A stretch of 64,000 nt of DNA from Candidatus Competibacteraceae bacterium (GTDB lineage Bacteria > Bacteroidota > Bacteroidia > CAIKAF01), in the NCBI GenBank assembly GCA_014879445.1, contig JACSSC010000042.1:41218-105217 (forward strand), read 5' to 3'. Under the pieces are notes generated by a model. The model had not been told where the DNA came from, did no database searches, and saw only the letters and a program-made list of their open reading frames with translations. Below, one piece after another: positions 47,501 to 55,284 of the stretch. Both the position numbers and the translations under genes were made by a program. Position 1 is the first letter of the stretch. Each line of letters starts with the position of its first letter.

Positions 47501-47704
47501 GGCATGTGATTTAGCCATTGAAGATAAAAATGGAAGATGCGTGAATGGCAAATCTCTCGGATTTTCGTTGAGGGAAGATGTAACACGATAATCATTTTTG
47601 ATTTTAAACCAAATCTTGCCGTCTTGATAATGCTCGAAAGCCGTTTGCGCATTATACTGCAACATCATACCTAATAAGGCATATACAAGTACAATTTTTT
47701 TCAT
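44540..47704 (-). CDS. Secreted subtilisin-like (S8) serine protease with PKD domains and T9SS sorting domain
   Basis: 1054 residues from ATG 47704, where a signal begins (MKKIVLVYALLGMM). A propeptide precedes the S8 domain (about 145-430). Triad in this numbering: Asp162 (AIVDDAVE, a DD form like kexins), His220 (SHGTHVAG), Ser372 (SGTSMASP), with oxyanion Asn310 (AASGNDN). A PKD domain follows at about 440-525, then a ~190-residue beta domain, further PKD-like modules, and a C-terminal type A T9SS sorting sequence ending GMYIVRLDSGTQSHQVKLIV. Predicted to be cell-surface or released, degrading external protein. Confidence 0.93.
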   Translation of the reverse strand: MKKIVLVYALLGMMLQYNAQTAFEHYQDGKIWFKIKNDYRVTSSLNENPRDLPFTHLPFLSSMAKSHALTRLSKPFFAAKDDATLQRTYLLEFSDFNQVSAIIRKLESMQGVEYAEKVPMDKHFLVPNDPSYSSQWAMNKIGAPTAWNYFSTGSNIVIAIVDDAVERTHSDLSPNLWVNPGEIAGNGIDDDNNGYIDDINGYDVGSNDNNPNPPSSSYSHGTHVAGISSARTNNGIGVASIGFSCKLMCVKATNSPTSVTNGYDGIVYAANSGAHIINCSWGGPSYSTTGQNVINYAWNKGCIIIAASGNDNVSSQFYPAAFNNVISVSATSSNDAKASFSNYGSWIDISAPGHNIYSTYVGNTYGNMSGTSMASPMVSGLAGLMWSLNPSMPRADLINCLLTTATNIDAQNPSYIGQLGSGRINAAQAMQCVSTSLNNPPVADFTANFTTVTAGGQVIFTDQSTYNPTTWAWTFTGGTPASFNGQNPPAITYNTPGVYTVTLTTTNANGSDIETKTNYITVNAAGGCYSINFPVPGGWTLVNYITGTGGADGFVNGQNVYADKQKAMFFDASAQPYTYLTKAYIAFGAAYSSNTAKVVPIRIYDGTAGPTGAPGALLATTNLTMGEIMADVNNSYYTVAEFSTPVTLPVSKKFYVSVDVSNLSWAAVPKDSISVVSNTNGQSTGYPIWEQWSDNTWHQYGTAGSWNLNASLIIHPFLTNQPVVATFTQTATSICTGESISFDAAGSTYQDTLLWVFPGGSPFLVPSNPSPTVYFNTPGTHTVKMYVIGGGCSDLDSAQVSITVNPTPAVSISTSNSQICPSQSTVLNATGATSFTWSPSGSLSSSTGSSVTATPSSTTTYYVSGTTGSCTGNSTIEIVVLDLPVASVTNSSTNILCNTSVDFDASASDHASSFAWTFQGGNPATSNASGASVTYNAIGSFTASLTVSNICGADSSFSTLVTVTGDCSSGIEDYVLPHQVFFAPIDRQIVLQFTNAEPFVCSLFNALGQVIMQQKVASTGTQTLRIDASTLAAGMYIVRLDSGTQSHQVKLIVD

Positions 47705-47790
47705 AGTACAATATTTTAAATAAGGATACAATTTCAAATAATTAATTGAAAAATCCAAAAAGAATCACAAAAAATGGGAAATTATAATCA

Positions 47791-47822
47791 ATAAAAAAGC
47801 CGTTACGTAAATGTAACGGCTT
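47791..47822 (-). terminator. Terminator downstream of tRNA-Leu
   Basis: A perfect 10-bp stem AAGCCGTTAC/GTAACGGCTT around a 6-base loop, followed on the minus strand by a run of T. It lies 12 bases beyond the tRNA 3' end. Confidence 0.88.
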
Positions 47823-47833
47823 GATTTTTAGTG

Positions 47834-47917
47834 TACCCGGGAAGGGAATCGAACCCCCACGGTATTGCTACCACCGGATTTTGAGTCCGGCGCGTCTACC
47901 AGTTCCGCCACCCGGGC
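47834..47917 (-). tRNA. tRNA-Leu (CAA)
   Basis: 84 bases, no encoded CCA. Class II tRNA with a long variable arm (GGTAGCAATACC). The acceptor GCCCGGG pairs with CCCGGGT (terminal G-U), and the anticodon stem CCGGA/TCCGG holds loop CTCAAAA, so the anticodon is CAA. Own -7 box and terminator. Confidence 0.97.
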
Positions 47918-47947
47918 ATTCTGAAATCAATTTTAAGGTTGAGCCCA

Positions 47948-47955
47948 CAAAAGTA
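47948..47955 (-). promoter_or_regulatory. Candidate -7 box of tRNA-Leu
   Basis: TACTTTTG on the minus strand fits TAnnTTTG, 30 bases before the tRNA 5' end. Confidence 0.4.
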
Positions 47956-47983
47956 TAAAAAAAATGATTGTTTGATAGAAATG

Positions 47984-48015
47984 TTTTGGTTAAAGTTGAA
48001 TAATGTATAATTTTG
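47984..48015 (+). promoter_or_regulatory. Two-part promoter of prs (-33 TTTG, -7 TAATTTTG)
   Basis: TTTG at 47985-47988 is followed by exactly 19 bases and then TAATTTTG at 48008-48015. This matches the Bacteroidota TTTG-N19-TAnnTTTG consensus and is the best promoter in the window. Predicted leader is about 30 bases before the prs ATG at 48050. Confidence 0.65.
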
Positions 48016-48049
48016 CACTCCTTTTACAGGGAGTTATTGATAAACGTGT

Positions 48050-48982
48050 ATGTCATCACAACCTAAATTTTTTGCCTGTCGTTCGTCAGCATTCTTGGCT
48101 GATAAGATTGCTAAGTCCTTTGGTTCTGAGTTGGGAAAATTGCATGTGTTGGAGTTTAGTGATGGTGAGATTCAGCCCTATTTCGAAGAGTCGGTTAGGG
48201 GTTGTGATGTGTTTATTATTCAATCTACTTTCCCTCCCTCTGATAATTTAATGGAGTTATTGCTTGCCATTGATGCTGCCCGACGGGCTTCGGCTCGTAA
48301 TATCATTGCCGTTATTCCTTATTTTGGCTTTGCTAGGCAAGACAGAAAAGACAGACCACGTGTCTCCATTGGTTCTAAATTAGTGGCCAACTTGCTTACG
48401 GCCGCCGGCGTAACGCGTATCATGACCATGGATTTACATGCTGACCAAATTCAGGGCTTTTTTGATGTTCCTGTTGACCATCTATACGCATCGGCCATTT
48501 TTGCGCCTTATATTCGTAGCTTGGGTTTGGATAATATGGTAGTGGCTGCTCCTGATATCGGAGGATCCAAACGTGCCAATTCCTATTCTAAATTTCTCGG
48601 ACTCGAAATGGCTATGGTTTACAAGCAGCGCGCCAAAGCAAATCAAGTGCAAGCCATGACCATGATTGGCGATGTGCAAGATAAGCATGTTATTATGATT
48701 GATGATATGGTGGATACTGCCGGAACGCTTACCAAAGCAGCCGACCTGATGATAGATAATGGTGCACTTACCGTTCGTGCTTTTTGCACTCATCCTATTT
48801 TGTCGGGTAATGCATACGAGCGTATCATGCAATCCAAACTAACCGAAATGGTGGTAACCGACACCATCCCGCTTAAGCAATCTTGCGATAAGATACATGT
48901 ACTTTCGGTTGCCGACCTTTTTTCAGACGTAATCAAGAAACTGTTGGAGGATGAATCCATCAGTTCTACATTTATATTTTAA
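48050..48982 (+). CDS. prs: Ribose-phosphate pyrophosphokinase
   Basis: 310 residues. Makes PRPP from ribose-5-phosphate and ATP for nucleotide, histidine and NAD synthesis. The metal/flexible-loop region (IPYFGFARQDRK), DLHADQIQGFFDVPVDHLYA and the PRPP-binding loop IDDMVDTAGT are intact. First gene of prs-rplY-pth, a gene order seen in many bacteria. Confidence 0.97.
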   Translation: MSSQPKFFACRSSAFLADKIAKSFGSELGKLHVLEFSDGEIQPYFEESVRGCDVFIIQSTFPPSDNLMELLLAIDAARRASARNIIAVIPYFGFARQDRKDRPRVSIGSKLVANLLTAAGVTRIMTMDLHADQIQGFFDVPVDHLYASAIFAPYIRSLGLDNMVVAAPDIGGSKRANSYSKFLGLEMAMVYKQRAKANQVQAMTMIGDVQDKHVIMIDDMVDTAGTLTKAADLMIDNGALTVRAFCTHPILSGNAYERIMQSKLTEMVVTDTIPLKQSCDKIHVLSVADLFSDVIKKLLEDESISSTFIF

Positions 48983-49000
48983 CGCATAATAATAGCAACA

Positions 49001-49588
49001 ATGAAAACCTTAGAACTGAAAGCAGAAGCCAGGGAAACAACAGGCAGCAAAGATGCCGCTGCTCTTCGCCGTCAGGGCATGATACCTTGCGTTCTTTACG
49101 GAGGCGACAAACCTGTTCATTTTGCCGCTACAGAGGCCGAATTGAAAAAAATTATCTACAGCCCGGCTGTATATTTTGCTGAATTGAATATCGGCGCTGA
49201 GAAGTTCAAAGCCGTGATGCAGGAAATTCAGTTTAATGCGGTAACTGACAAGCCCGAGCATATTGATTTTCTTCAAGTGCTCGATGGCAAGAATATTAAA
49301 TTGCAACTTCCCGTTCGTGTAACCGGTAATTCTGCCGGTGTACGTTCTGGCGGTAAGTTGGTTGTTAATGTTAGAAAACTTACAGTTGAAGCATTGCCTG
49401 ATCAAATGCCCGATGATATCGAATTGGATATTACCAATCTTAATATTGGTGATAAACTTCGTGTGGCTGATCTGAGTGTAGCAGGGGTTAAATTTCACGA
49501 CCCCGCTAATTTGGCTGTAGCCGCCGTACAAATGACGCGTAGCGCCATTTCTGCTCAAGCAGCCGCCGAACAGGACAAGAAGAAATAA
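49001..49588 (+). CDS. rplY: 50S ribosomal protein L25/general stress protein Ctc
   Basis: 195 residues, the long Ctc form: an N-terminal L25 domain (start MKTLELKAEARETTGSKDAA, residues 1-92) binding 5S rRNA, and a C-terminal beta domain (about 95-180). A Gln/Ala/Lys-rich tail ends the protein. Starts 18 bases after prs. Confidence 0.95.
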   Translation: MKTLELKAEARETTGSKDAAALRRQGMIPCVLYGGDKPVHFAATEAELKKIIYSPAVYFAELNIGAEKFKAVMQEIQFNAVTDKPEHIDFLQVLDGKNIKLQLPVRVTGNSAGVRSGGKLVVNVRKLTVEALPDQMPDDIELDITNLNIGDKLRVADLSVAGVKFHDPANLAVAAVQMTRSAISAQAAAEQDKKK

Positions 49589-49596
49589 TATCTTTG
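49589..49596 (+). promoter_or_regulatory. Candidate -7 box upstream of pth
   Basis: TATCTTTG directly after the rplY stop fits TAnnTTTG. It may give pth an internal promoter. No -33 box visible; a chance match is possible. Confidence 0.3.
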
Positions 49597-49613
49597 CGAT
49601 AATTAATAGATAG

Positions 49614-49640
49614 GGCGGTGCATAGCCGCCTTTTCTTATT
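49614..49640 (+). other. Short GC hairpin upstream of pth
   Basis: GGCGG (49614-49618) pairs with CCGCC (49626-49630) around a 7-base loop, followed by TTTTCTTATT. It looks like a weak terminator or leader hairpin immediately before the pth ATG. Confidence 0.4.
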
Positions 49641-49644
49641 GTAT

Positions 49645-50214
49645 ATGTCAACTAAATTTCTTATAGTCGGATTGGGAAATGTTGGTGATGAATATGAAAA
49701 CACCAGACACAATATTGGTTTTGATGTGCTTGATGCTTTGGCTTCTGCCAAGTCAGCTTCTTTTTCTCCCGACCGCTTTGCTTCGGTTGCACGCTTTCGT
49801 TTTAAAGGCCGTGAAATGGTGTTGATTAAACCTACAACTTTTATGAATTTGAGCGGCAAAGCGGTGCAGTACTGGTTGCAAAAAGAAAAAATTCCACTCT
49901 CCAATTTGATGATTATTGCCGATGATTTAGCCCTACCTGTTGGCGCGATTCGTATCCGAGCAAAAGGCGGAAGTGGTGGCCATAATGGATTGTCGCATAT
50001 TGAAGAGGTATTGCAAACCCAATCCTATCCACGTTTGCGTTTTGGTATAGGCAATAGTTTTGACAAAGGTACTCAGGTACAATATGTTTTAGGACGATGG
50101 AACAGCGAAGAAAAATTATTGATCGAAAAGCTGATTCCTAAAGCACATGAGGCCGTTTTGAGTTTTGCTGTTTCGGGCATACAGCAAACCATGAATGTTT
50201 ACAACGCATTGTAA
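49645..50214 (+). CDS. pth: Peptidyl-tRNA hydrolase
   Basis: 189 residues from ATG 49645; an in-frame GTG nine codons earlier falls in the leader hairpin. Recycles tRNA from stalled peptidyl-tRNA. The catalytic His in NTRHNIGFDVLD, the MNLSGK motif and GGHNGLSHIEE are all present. The 3' end overlaps the convergent GH3 fusion gene by 16 bases. Confidence 0.95.
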   Translation: MSTKFLIVGLGNVGDEYENTRHNIGFDVLDALASAKSASFSPDRFASVARFRFKGREMVLIKPTTFMNLSGKAVQYWLQKEKIPLSNLMIIADDLALPVGAIRIRAKGGSGGHNGLSHIEEVLQTQSYPRLRFGIGNSFDKGTQVQYVLGRWNSEEKLLIEKLIPKAHEAVLSFAVSGIQQTMNVYNAL

Positions 50215-53189
50215 AACACCTGCTGTACCAAAGCGCGTTGACCCTCCTTTATTAATTTTCTGTTCTCCGCATCGGGATATACACGATTCGAAAGAAATAT
50301 ATACACCAAATCCTTTTCTGGATCTACCCAGGCAAGCGTGCCGGTAAAACCTGCATGGCCGAAGCTGGCATATGATACACAATCGCATGCCGTGCCACCT
50401 GTACCATTGGGCGTGGGTTTATCAAACCCGATTCCTCTTCGGTTGCCGTTTGCGCAAAACTGACAACGAATAAATTCTTCAATAGTGGAAGAAAGAATAT
50501 ATCGCTGACCACCATATTCGCCTTTGTTTAAATATAACTGCATGAGCTTTGCTAAATCATTGGCATTAGAAAATAATCCGGCATGACCTGCAACACCTCC
50601 CATTAATGCAGCCCCCTGGTCGTGTACATATCCATGAACCAACTGTTTGCGATATTGTTTGTCGTCTTCAGTAGGAATAATACGGGAACGTGAAAAGCGC
50701 TCTAATGGCTTATATCCTAATGTAACAGCGCCTAATGGTTTGTATAAGTTCTCCATCAGATATTTGTCTAATGGTTGTTTGGTTTTTTCTTCAATGATGC
50801 GGTGTAGAAAGTAATAACCCAAGTCGCTGTACAAATATTTTTTTTTACCTGAAAGGGGGGTGCTAATGTTGGCCTTGAAAATGGTATCGCGAATGCGAAA
50901 TGAAGCATACAAATTGTCAGCTACTTGATATGGATAATGGCTGCTGAATGTCGTATCATAAACCCCTTGCTTATATTGTTTGTTGGCATCCATGGTGTAT
51001 TGATGAAAGGGTAGCCATGATTTGAATCCGGCTTGGTGGGTTAGAATGTCAATAAGGGTTACTTGGTTTTTGTCGGTGCCCGATAATTCGGGAAGATACA
51101 ATCCGAGGGTTTTGGATAAATCTATCAGCTTTTTGTCAACCAGTTGCATGAGTACAGGCAGTGTACCACCCACCTTTGTAATTGAGGCAATGTCATATAT
51201 ATCATCGTCAGTTACGGGTTCTCTGTTTTCGTAGGTATGAAACCCGTACGACTTGCGAAAAAAAACCTGACCGCTACGTGCGGCAAGAATCTGACAGCCC
51301 GGGAAAACAGAATCACGAATAGCTTTAAATACAATCTTATCTATCTCATCTAACTTCGACCCTTTCATGCCCACATCTTCTGGAATGGTATATTTCAGCC
51401 GGATGGGTTTTCCCGTTTCAATGCCATGTCCGGCTTTATATTCATCGGTAATACTGACTGGCAATCGCCCTTTTGCCGAAATGCCGCCCATAATTAGTTG
51501 TGCTGCATAATCCTGAGCCAGTTCAGAATTTTGATAAGCAAGCAGAACCCCTTTGCACATCTGCATTTCTTTCATGCCTGACAAAGAATATGCATTGGCA
51601 AAAACGGTTAATATCGTCTCTTTTTTACGGGCTATGGCCTGAATGAAACTTTTATTTTCTGCCGAAATGCGGTATGATTTGAAAGGCGAATCGTTGGATT
51701 TGTGAACGGATAGGATAACTATGTTATAGGTTTTGAGTTTTTCCAGCAGGGCTTGGGCATCATTGCTTCCGGCTGATTCTGAAGCAGAAAAAACATCTAT
51801 TTCGGCATAATCCTTTAGGCGTTTGTGAAATGGATTGCCTTTTTCTTCTCCTATTGAGATGGCTGCTATGCGAAGGGTGTCAAGTTGTTTTAGTGGAATC
51901 AGCGATGATTGATTTTTTATTAAGGTGAGAGATGCTTCAACCAATCGGCGCATCACAACTTCTGATTCGCGGGTATGCAAATCCTCTTGTAGGCGTTCTG
52001 TACTTATTGGTTTAAATGTATGGAGTCCGAGCCAATATTTTGCTTTTAGGATTTTTCGACATTTTTCGTTTATATAATCTTCAGTGATTTCACGGGTCTG
52101 TATGGCTTTCTTAATTTCACTAATAGCTTTTGGTACATCGCCTGAAAAGAGCAGAACATCATTGCCAGCAAGAAGTGCCTTGAGGTCGGCAATGCCTGGT
52201 TCATAGAAATCGGCTACACCTTTCATGTTTAAGGCATCAGTAAAAATCAATCCCTTAAAACCCATGTCGTGTTGAAGCAAATCGGTAACAACTTTTTTTG
52301 ATAAGGTTGTGGGGGTGTTGGGTGCATTATCTAATGCAGGGATTGAAAGATGGGCAATCATCATGCTTCCGAGTCCGTTTCTAATTAATTCGCGAAAAGG
52401 ATACAATTCTATAGAGTCGAGACGAGCCCGATTGTGTAAAATAGACGGAAGTGCCAAATGTGAATCTTTATCGGTGTCGCCGTGGCCGGGAAAGTGTTTG
52501 GCATTGGCCAGCACACCCTGATCTTGCATGCCCTTCATATATGCAATGCCTTTGCGTGCAACCTGTTCGCGTATTTCTCCAAACGAACGGGCGCCGATTA
52601 CCGGATTATTGCGGTTGTTATTGATATCAACTACGGGCGCAAAGTTTACGTGTACGCCAACCCGACGACATTGCCTGGCAATTTCTTTACCCATATCATA
52701 AATGAGCTCATCGTTTTGTATCGCCCCCAACGTCATTTGCCACGGAAATTTCTGTGTACTGTCAAGTCGCATCGAGAGCCCCCACTCTCCGTCAATACCT
52801 ATCATGAGGGGTATGCTACTTAGCTTCTGATAATGATTGATTAATTGCACTTGTCGTCCGGGGCCGCCCTGCATAAAAATCAACCCACCGATTTGTTGCC
52901 CGCTAATCAAATCATTGATTTTGCTGCTGGGGCTGGCTGTTTTTGAATAAGCAGCTACCATAAATAACTGGCCAATCTTTTGGTCAATGGTTAATGTATT
53001 CATTACGGAATCCACCCATTTGTTTTCTTTTTTCAGAAATGGGGGTAGCGTGTCTTTGTCGCGTAGTGCTTGTTCGAGCGGGCCGACAGGAGCCGTCGGA
53101 CGTTTGTCAATACGGCTGTCTGCACGTGTGCAGGAAAACATTACCAAATAAATCGCTATAATATAACCGAGAAAAAAAATTTGCTTCAC
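50199..53189 (-). CDS. Lipoprotein fusion: GH3 beta-N-acetylglucosaminidase (NagZ-like) plus serine beta-lactamase/esterase domain
   Basis: 996 residues from a GTG start; the lipoprotein signal ends at Cys20. GH3 N-terminal domain (about 55-390) has the NagZ-type KHFPGHGDTDKDSH (231-244) and nucleophile Asp318 (FTDALNMKG). The GH3 C-terminal domain covers about 410-585. A class C beta-lactamase-like domain follows (about 605-990) with the SxxK motif Ser669-Lys672 (ASITK), a YSD in place of YxN, and a HAG-type third motif (GHAGFTG). This fusion occurs in Bacteroidota; it may trim muropeptides or process envelope peptides. The exact substrate is unknown. Confidence 0.88.
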   Translation of the reverse strand: MKQIFFLGYIIAIYLVMFSCTRADSRIDKRPTAPVGPLEQALRDKDTLPPFLKKENKWVDSVMNTLTIDQKIGQLFMVAAYSKTASPSSKINDLISGQQIGGLIFMQGGPGRQVQLINHYQKLSSIPLMIGIDGEWGLSMRLDSTQKFPWQMTLGAIQNDELIYDMGKEIARQCRRVGVHVNFAPVVDINNNRNNPVIGARSFGEIREQVARKGIAYMKGMQDQGVLANAKHFPGHGDTDKDSHLALPSILHNRARLDSIELYPFRELIRNGLGSMMIAHLSIPALDNAPNTPTTLSKKVVTDLLQHDMGFKGLIFTDALNMKGVADFYEPGIADLKALLAGNDVLLFSGDVPKAISEIKKAIQTREITEDYINEKCRKILKAKYWLGLHTFKPISTERLQEDLHTRESEVVMRRLVEASLTLIKNQSSLIPLKQLDTLRIAAISIGEEKGNPFHKRLKDYAEIDVFSASESAGSNDAQALLEKLKTYNIVILSVHKSNDSPFKSYRISAENKSFIQAIARKKETILTVFANAYSLSGMKEMQMCKGVLLAYQNSELAQDYAAQLIMGGISAKGRLPVSITDEYKAGHGIETGKPIRLKYTIPEDVGMKGSKLDEIDKIVFKAIRDSVFPGCQILAARSGQVFFRKSYGFHTYENREPVTDDDIYDIASITKVGGTLPVLMQLVDKKLIDLSKTLGLYLPELSGTDKNQVTLIDILTHQAGFKSWLPFHQYTMDANKQYKQGVYDTTFSSHYPYQVADNLYASFRIRDTIFKANISTPLSGKKKYLYSDLGYYFLHRIIEEKTKQPLDKYLMENLYKPLGAVTLGYKPLERFSRSRIIPTEDDKQYRKQLVHGYVHDQGAALMGGVAGHAGLFSNANDLAKLMQLYLNKGEYGGQRYILSSTIEEFIRCQFCANGNRRGIGFDKPTPNGTGGTACDCVSYASFGHAGFTGTLAWVDPEKDLVYIFLSNRVYPDAENRKLIKEGQRALVQQVFYNAL

Positions 53190-53323
53190 AATCTTCTTGT
53201 ATCATTTCATTGGTTAAAGTTAAACGAAGAATTTTGTGATAGGATAGGCATTTCACAAAAATTAATTAAGAGTACAATGTTTACTAATACCAAATCCTTA
53301 GTGAACAGACAGCTTCAGGGCCG

Positions 53324-53731
53324 TTAATTTCTGTATCCGTTAAACTGAATACCCATATTATCGGAAGAGTATTGCATGGTAAGCATATCATTGGTTATGC
53401 CAAGTACACCAAGCACTACCGAGCCCGAAAAGTTGGCATTGATGGCGGGATTTTCCATATCAAGCGTATATGTACCACCAATATCTACAGCTACCGTAAT
53501 ATTAATATCATTAATATACACAGGGTCATATCCGTTTACTTTAAATTCAATGTTTATCAATCGGTCGCCTGTTGAAATCACCTTTGCACTTCCTGTTCCT
53601 GCACCTCCTAATTCGCTAGATGAATATGTGCCTGTATAAGTTCCTTCTATTTTTTCGGATGCCGACTTTACACACGAAGTGAAAAATAAAAGGGCAATGA
53701 GACCTATAAAATAAAACTGTTTTTTCATCAT
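53324..53731 (-). CDS. Hypothetical small lipoprotein
   Basis: 135 residues from ATG 53731 (the next codon is also ATG). Lipoprotein signal MMKKQFYFIGLIALLFFTSC. The mature part starts with EKIEGTYTGTYSSSELGG and is rich in Gly, Thr, Ser and Ile in strand-like alternation, resembling small lipocalin-like or beta-sandwich domains in which a substrate-free IEGTYxG start is common. No specific family. Downstream of the gdh terminator and probably transcribed separately. Confidence 0.7.
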   Translation of the reverse strand: MMKKQFYFIGLIALLFFTSCVKSASEKIEGTYTGTYSSSELGGAGTGSAKVISTGDRLINIEFKVNGYDPVYINDINITVAVDIGGTYTLDMENPAINANFSGSVVLGVLGITNDMLTMQYSSDNMGIQFNGYRN

Positions 53732-53759
53732 GTTGTATTTTGATATTAGAGCAATATAA

Positions 53760-53800
53760 AATAAAAAACAACAGCCACAAAAAAGCAACTGTTGTTTTTT
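53760..53800 (-). terminator. Terminator downstream of glutamate dehydrogenase
   Basis: AAACAACAG (53766-53774) pairs with CTGTTGTTT (53789-53797) around a 14-base loop. A T tract follows on the minus strand (and also on the plus). It lies 20 bases beyond the gdh stop. Confidence 0.75.
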
Positions 53801-53820
53801 TAAAAGATATAGAAAAAAAT

Positions 53821-55251
53821 TTATGGGAAAACGCCCAGTTTTTCGTAAGACACAACAATTTTGTTAATGGCTGTAACAAAGGCGGCAGTACGCAAATCAG
53901 TAATTTTTTTATTTTGCGATTGCGTTTCAATCATTTGTTCCAAAGAATCAATCATGGTATCTTCCAGCCCTGAATATACCAAATCTTTTTCATCGGCTCC
54001 ATGGTCAATCATCATGCGCTGTGCTTTTGAAAGTTTTTTTCCGGTGCTACTTTCAATGGCATCTATCAGATTATTATTCATGTTTTGCTGATAGCGTTTT
54101 TCCAAACGGCCAAAACGCACATGGGATAAGTTTTTCAGCCATTCAAAATATGAAACGGTAACACCTCCTGCATTTAAGTATATATCGGGAATAATTACGG
54201 TGCCTTTTTTTAGCAGAATTTGTTCGGCCTCCGGCGTAACGGGGCCGTTGGCAGCTTCTGCAATCAGTTTGGTTTTGATGCGTGCTGCATTTTCATTATT
54301 GATCTGATTTTCTAATGCAGCCGGTATCAAAATGTCGCATGGTTCTTCAAGAACTTGCAAATTGGACTTGAGCGTTTTTGTTCCTTTCAGGCCGTCAAGT
54401 GTGCCGTGTTGTTTGAAATAAGCCAGCGCCTCATCCGGTTTGATACCATTTTTGCTTACAATAGCACTGTTCCATTCTCCAATTCCTATGATAATGGCAC
54501 CTGATTCGTAAAAGAATTTGGCAGCATGATATCCCACGTTGCCTAATCCTTGAACAACAACCGTTTTACCAGCGATACCGGTGCTGAGCCCTAATTTTTT
54601 AGCACGTGCTGTATCGGATAGATATTGACGCACGCCATAAAACACCCCTAGTCCGGTGGCTTCTCGTCGGCCACGTATTCCGCCCTGACCTACAGGTTTG
54701 CCGGTTACGCAACCCAGCGAATTGATTTCGCTCATATTAAAAGTGTTGTAGGTGTCAACAATCCATGACATTTCTCTTTCGCCAGTTCCGTAATCGGGTG
54801 CAGGTACATCAATACCCGGACCGATAAAGTTTTTCTTAATAAGCTCAGATGTGTATCGGCGTGTAATGCGCTCTAATTCATCCTCAGAATAATTGCGAGG
54901 ATTGATTTTAACACCCCCCTTGGCACCACCAAATGGTACATCTACAATTGAACATTTGTATGTCATCAGCGCAGCCAATGCCATTACCTCATCCTGATTA
55001 ACGTGCTCGCTGTATCGAATCCCTCCTTTGGTCGGGAGTTTGTGATGACTGTGCTCCACACGGTACGCTTCTATCACTTCATAACCACCTTTTACCTTTA
55101 CAGGAAATTTCATCCGATATACACTGTTGCAATACTTAATTTGATCCAAAATCCCCACAGGGGCCTTTACATACTTTGCTGCATTGTCAAAGTATTTTAC
55201 AACGTCGTCAAAAAAATTGTTTTCACGTTGCAGATTTAGCTTTTTAGCCAT
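53821..55251 (-). CDS. gdh: Glutamate dehydrogenase (Glu/Leu/Phe/Val family)
   Basis: 476 residues. Reversible oxidative deamination of glutamate to 2-oxoglutarate and ammonia, linking amino-acid and TCA metabolism; sucAB is in the same window. The substrate region KGGIRYSEHVNQDEV and catalytic Lys in VPFGGAKGGV are intact, and the Rossmann segment TVVVQGLGNVGYHAAKFF suggests NAD use. Whether it prefers NAD or NADP is not certain. The gene has a terminator after it and no clear operon partners. Confidence 0.9.
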   Translation of the reverse strand: MAKKLNLQRENNFFDDVVKYFDNAAKYVKAPVGILDQIKYCNSVYRMKFPVKVKGGYEVIEAYRVEHSHHKLPTKGGIRYSEHVNQDEVMALAALMTYKCSIVDVPFGGAKGGVKINPRNYSEDELERITRRYTSELIKKNFIGPGIDVPAPDYGTGEREMSWIVDTYNTFNMSEINSLGCVTGKPVGQGGIRGRREATGLGVFYGVRQYLSDTARAKKLGLSTGIAGKTVVVQGLGNVGYHAAKFFYESGAIIIGIGEWNSAIVSKNGIKPDEALAYFKQHGTLDGLKGTKTLKSNLQVLEEPCDILIPAALENQINNENAARIKTKLIAEAANGPVTPEAEQILLKKGTVIIPDIYLNAGGVTVSYFEWLKNLSHVRFGRLEKRYQQNMNNNLIDAIESSTGKKLSKAQRMMIDHGADEKDLVYSGLEDTMIDSLEQMIETQSQNKKITDLRTAAFVTAINKIVVSYEKLGVFP

Positions 55252-55284
55252 AAAAACAAAGATTAAATTAAAGATTAAGAATTT

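Noticed and set aside
49010..49651. 213-residue open frame antisense to rplY
   Set aside because: It lies almost wholly opposite the well-supported rplY gene, has no recognisable family or signal, and its composition (Cys, Ile, Asn rich) is that of an antisense shadow.
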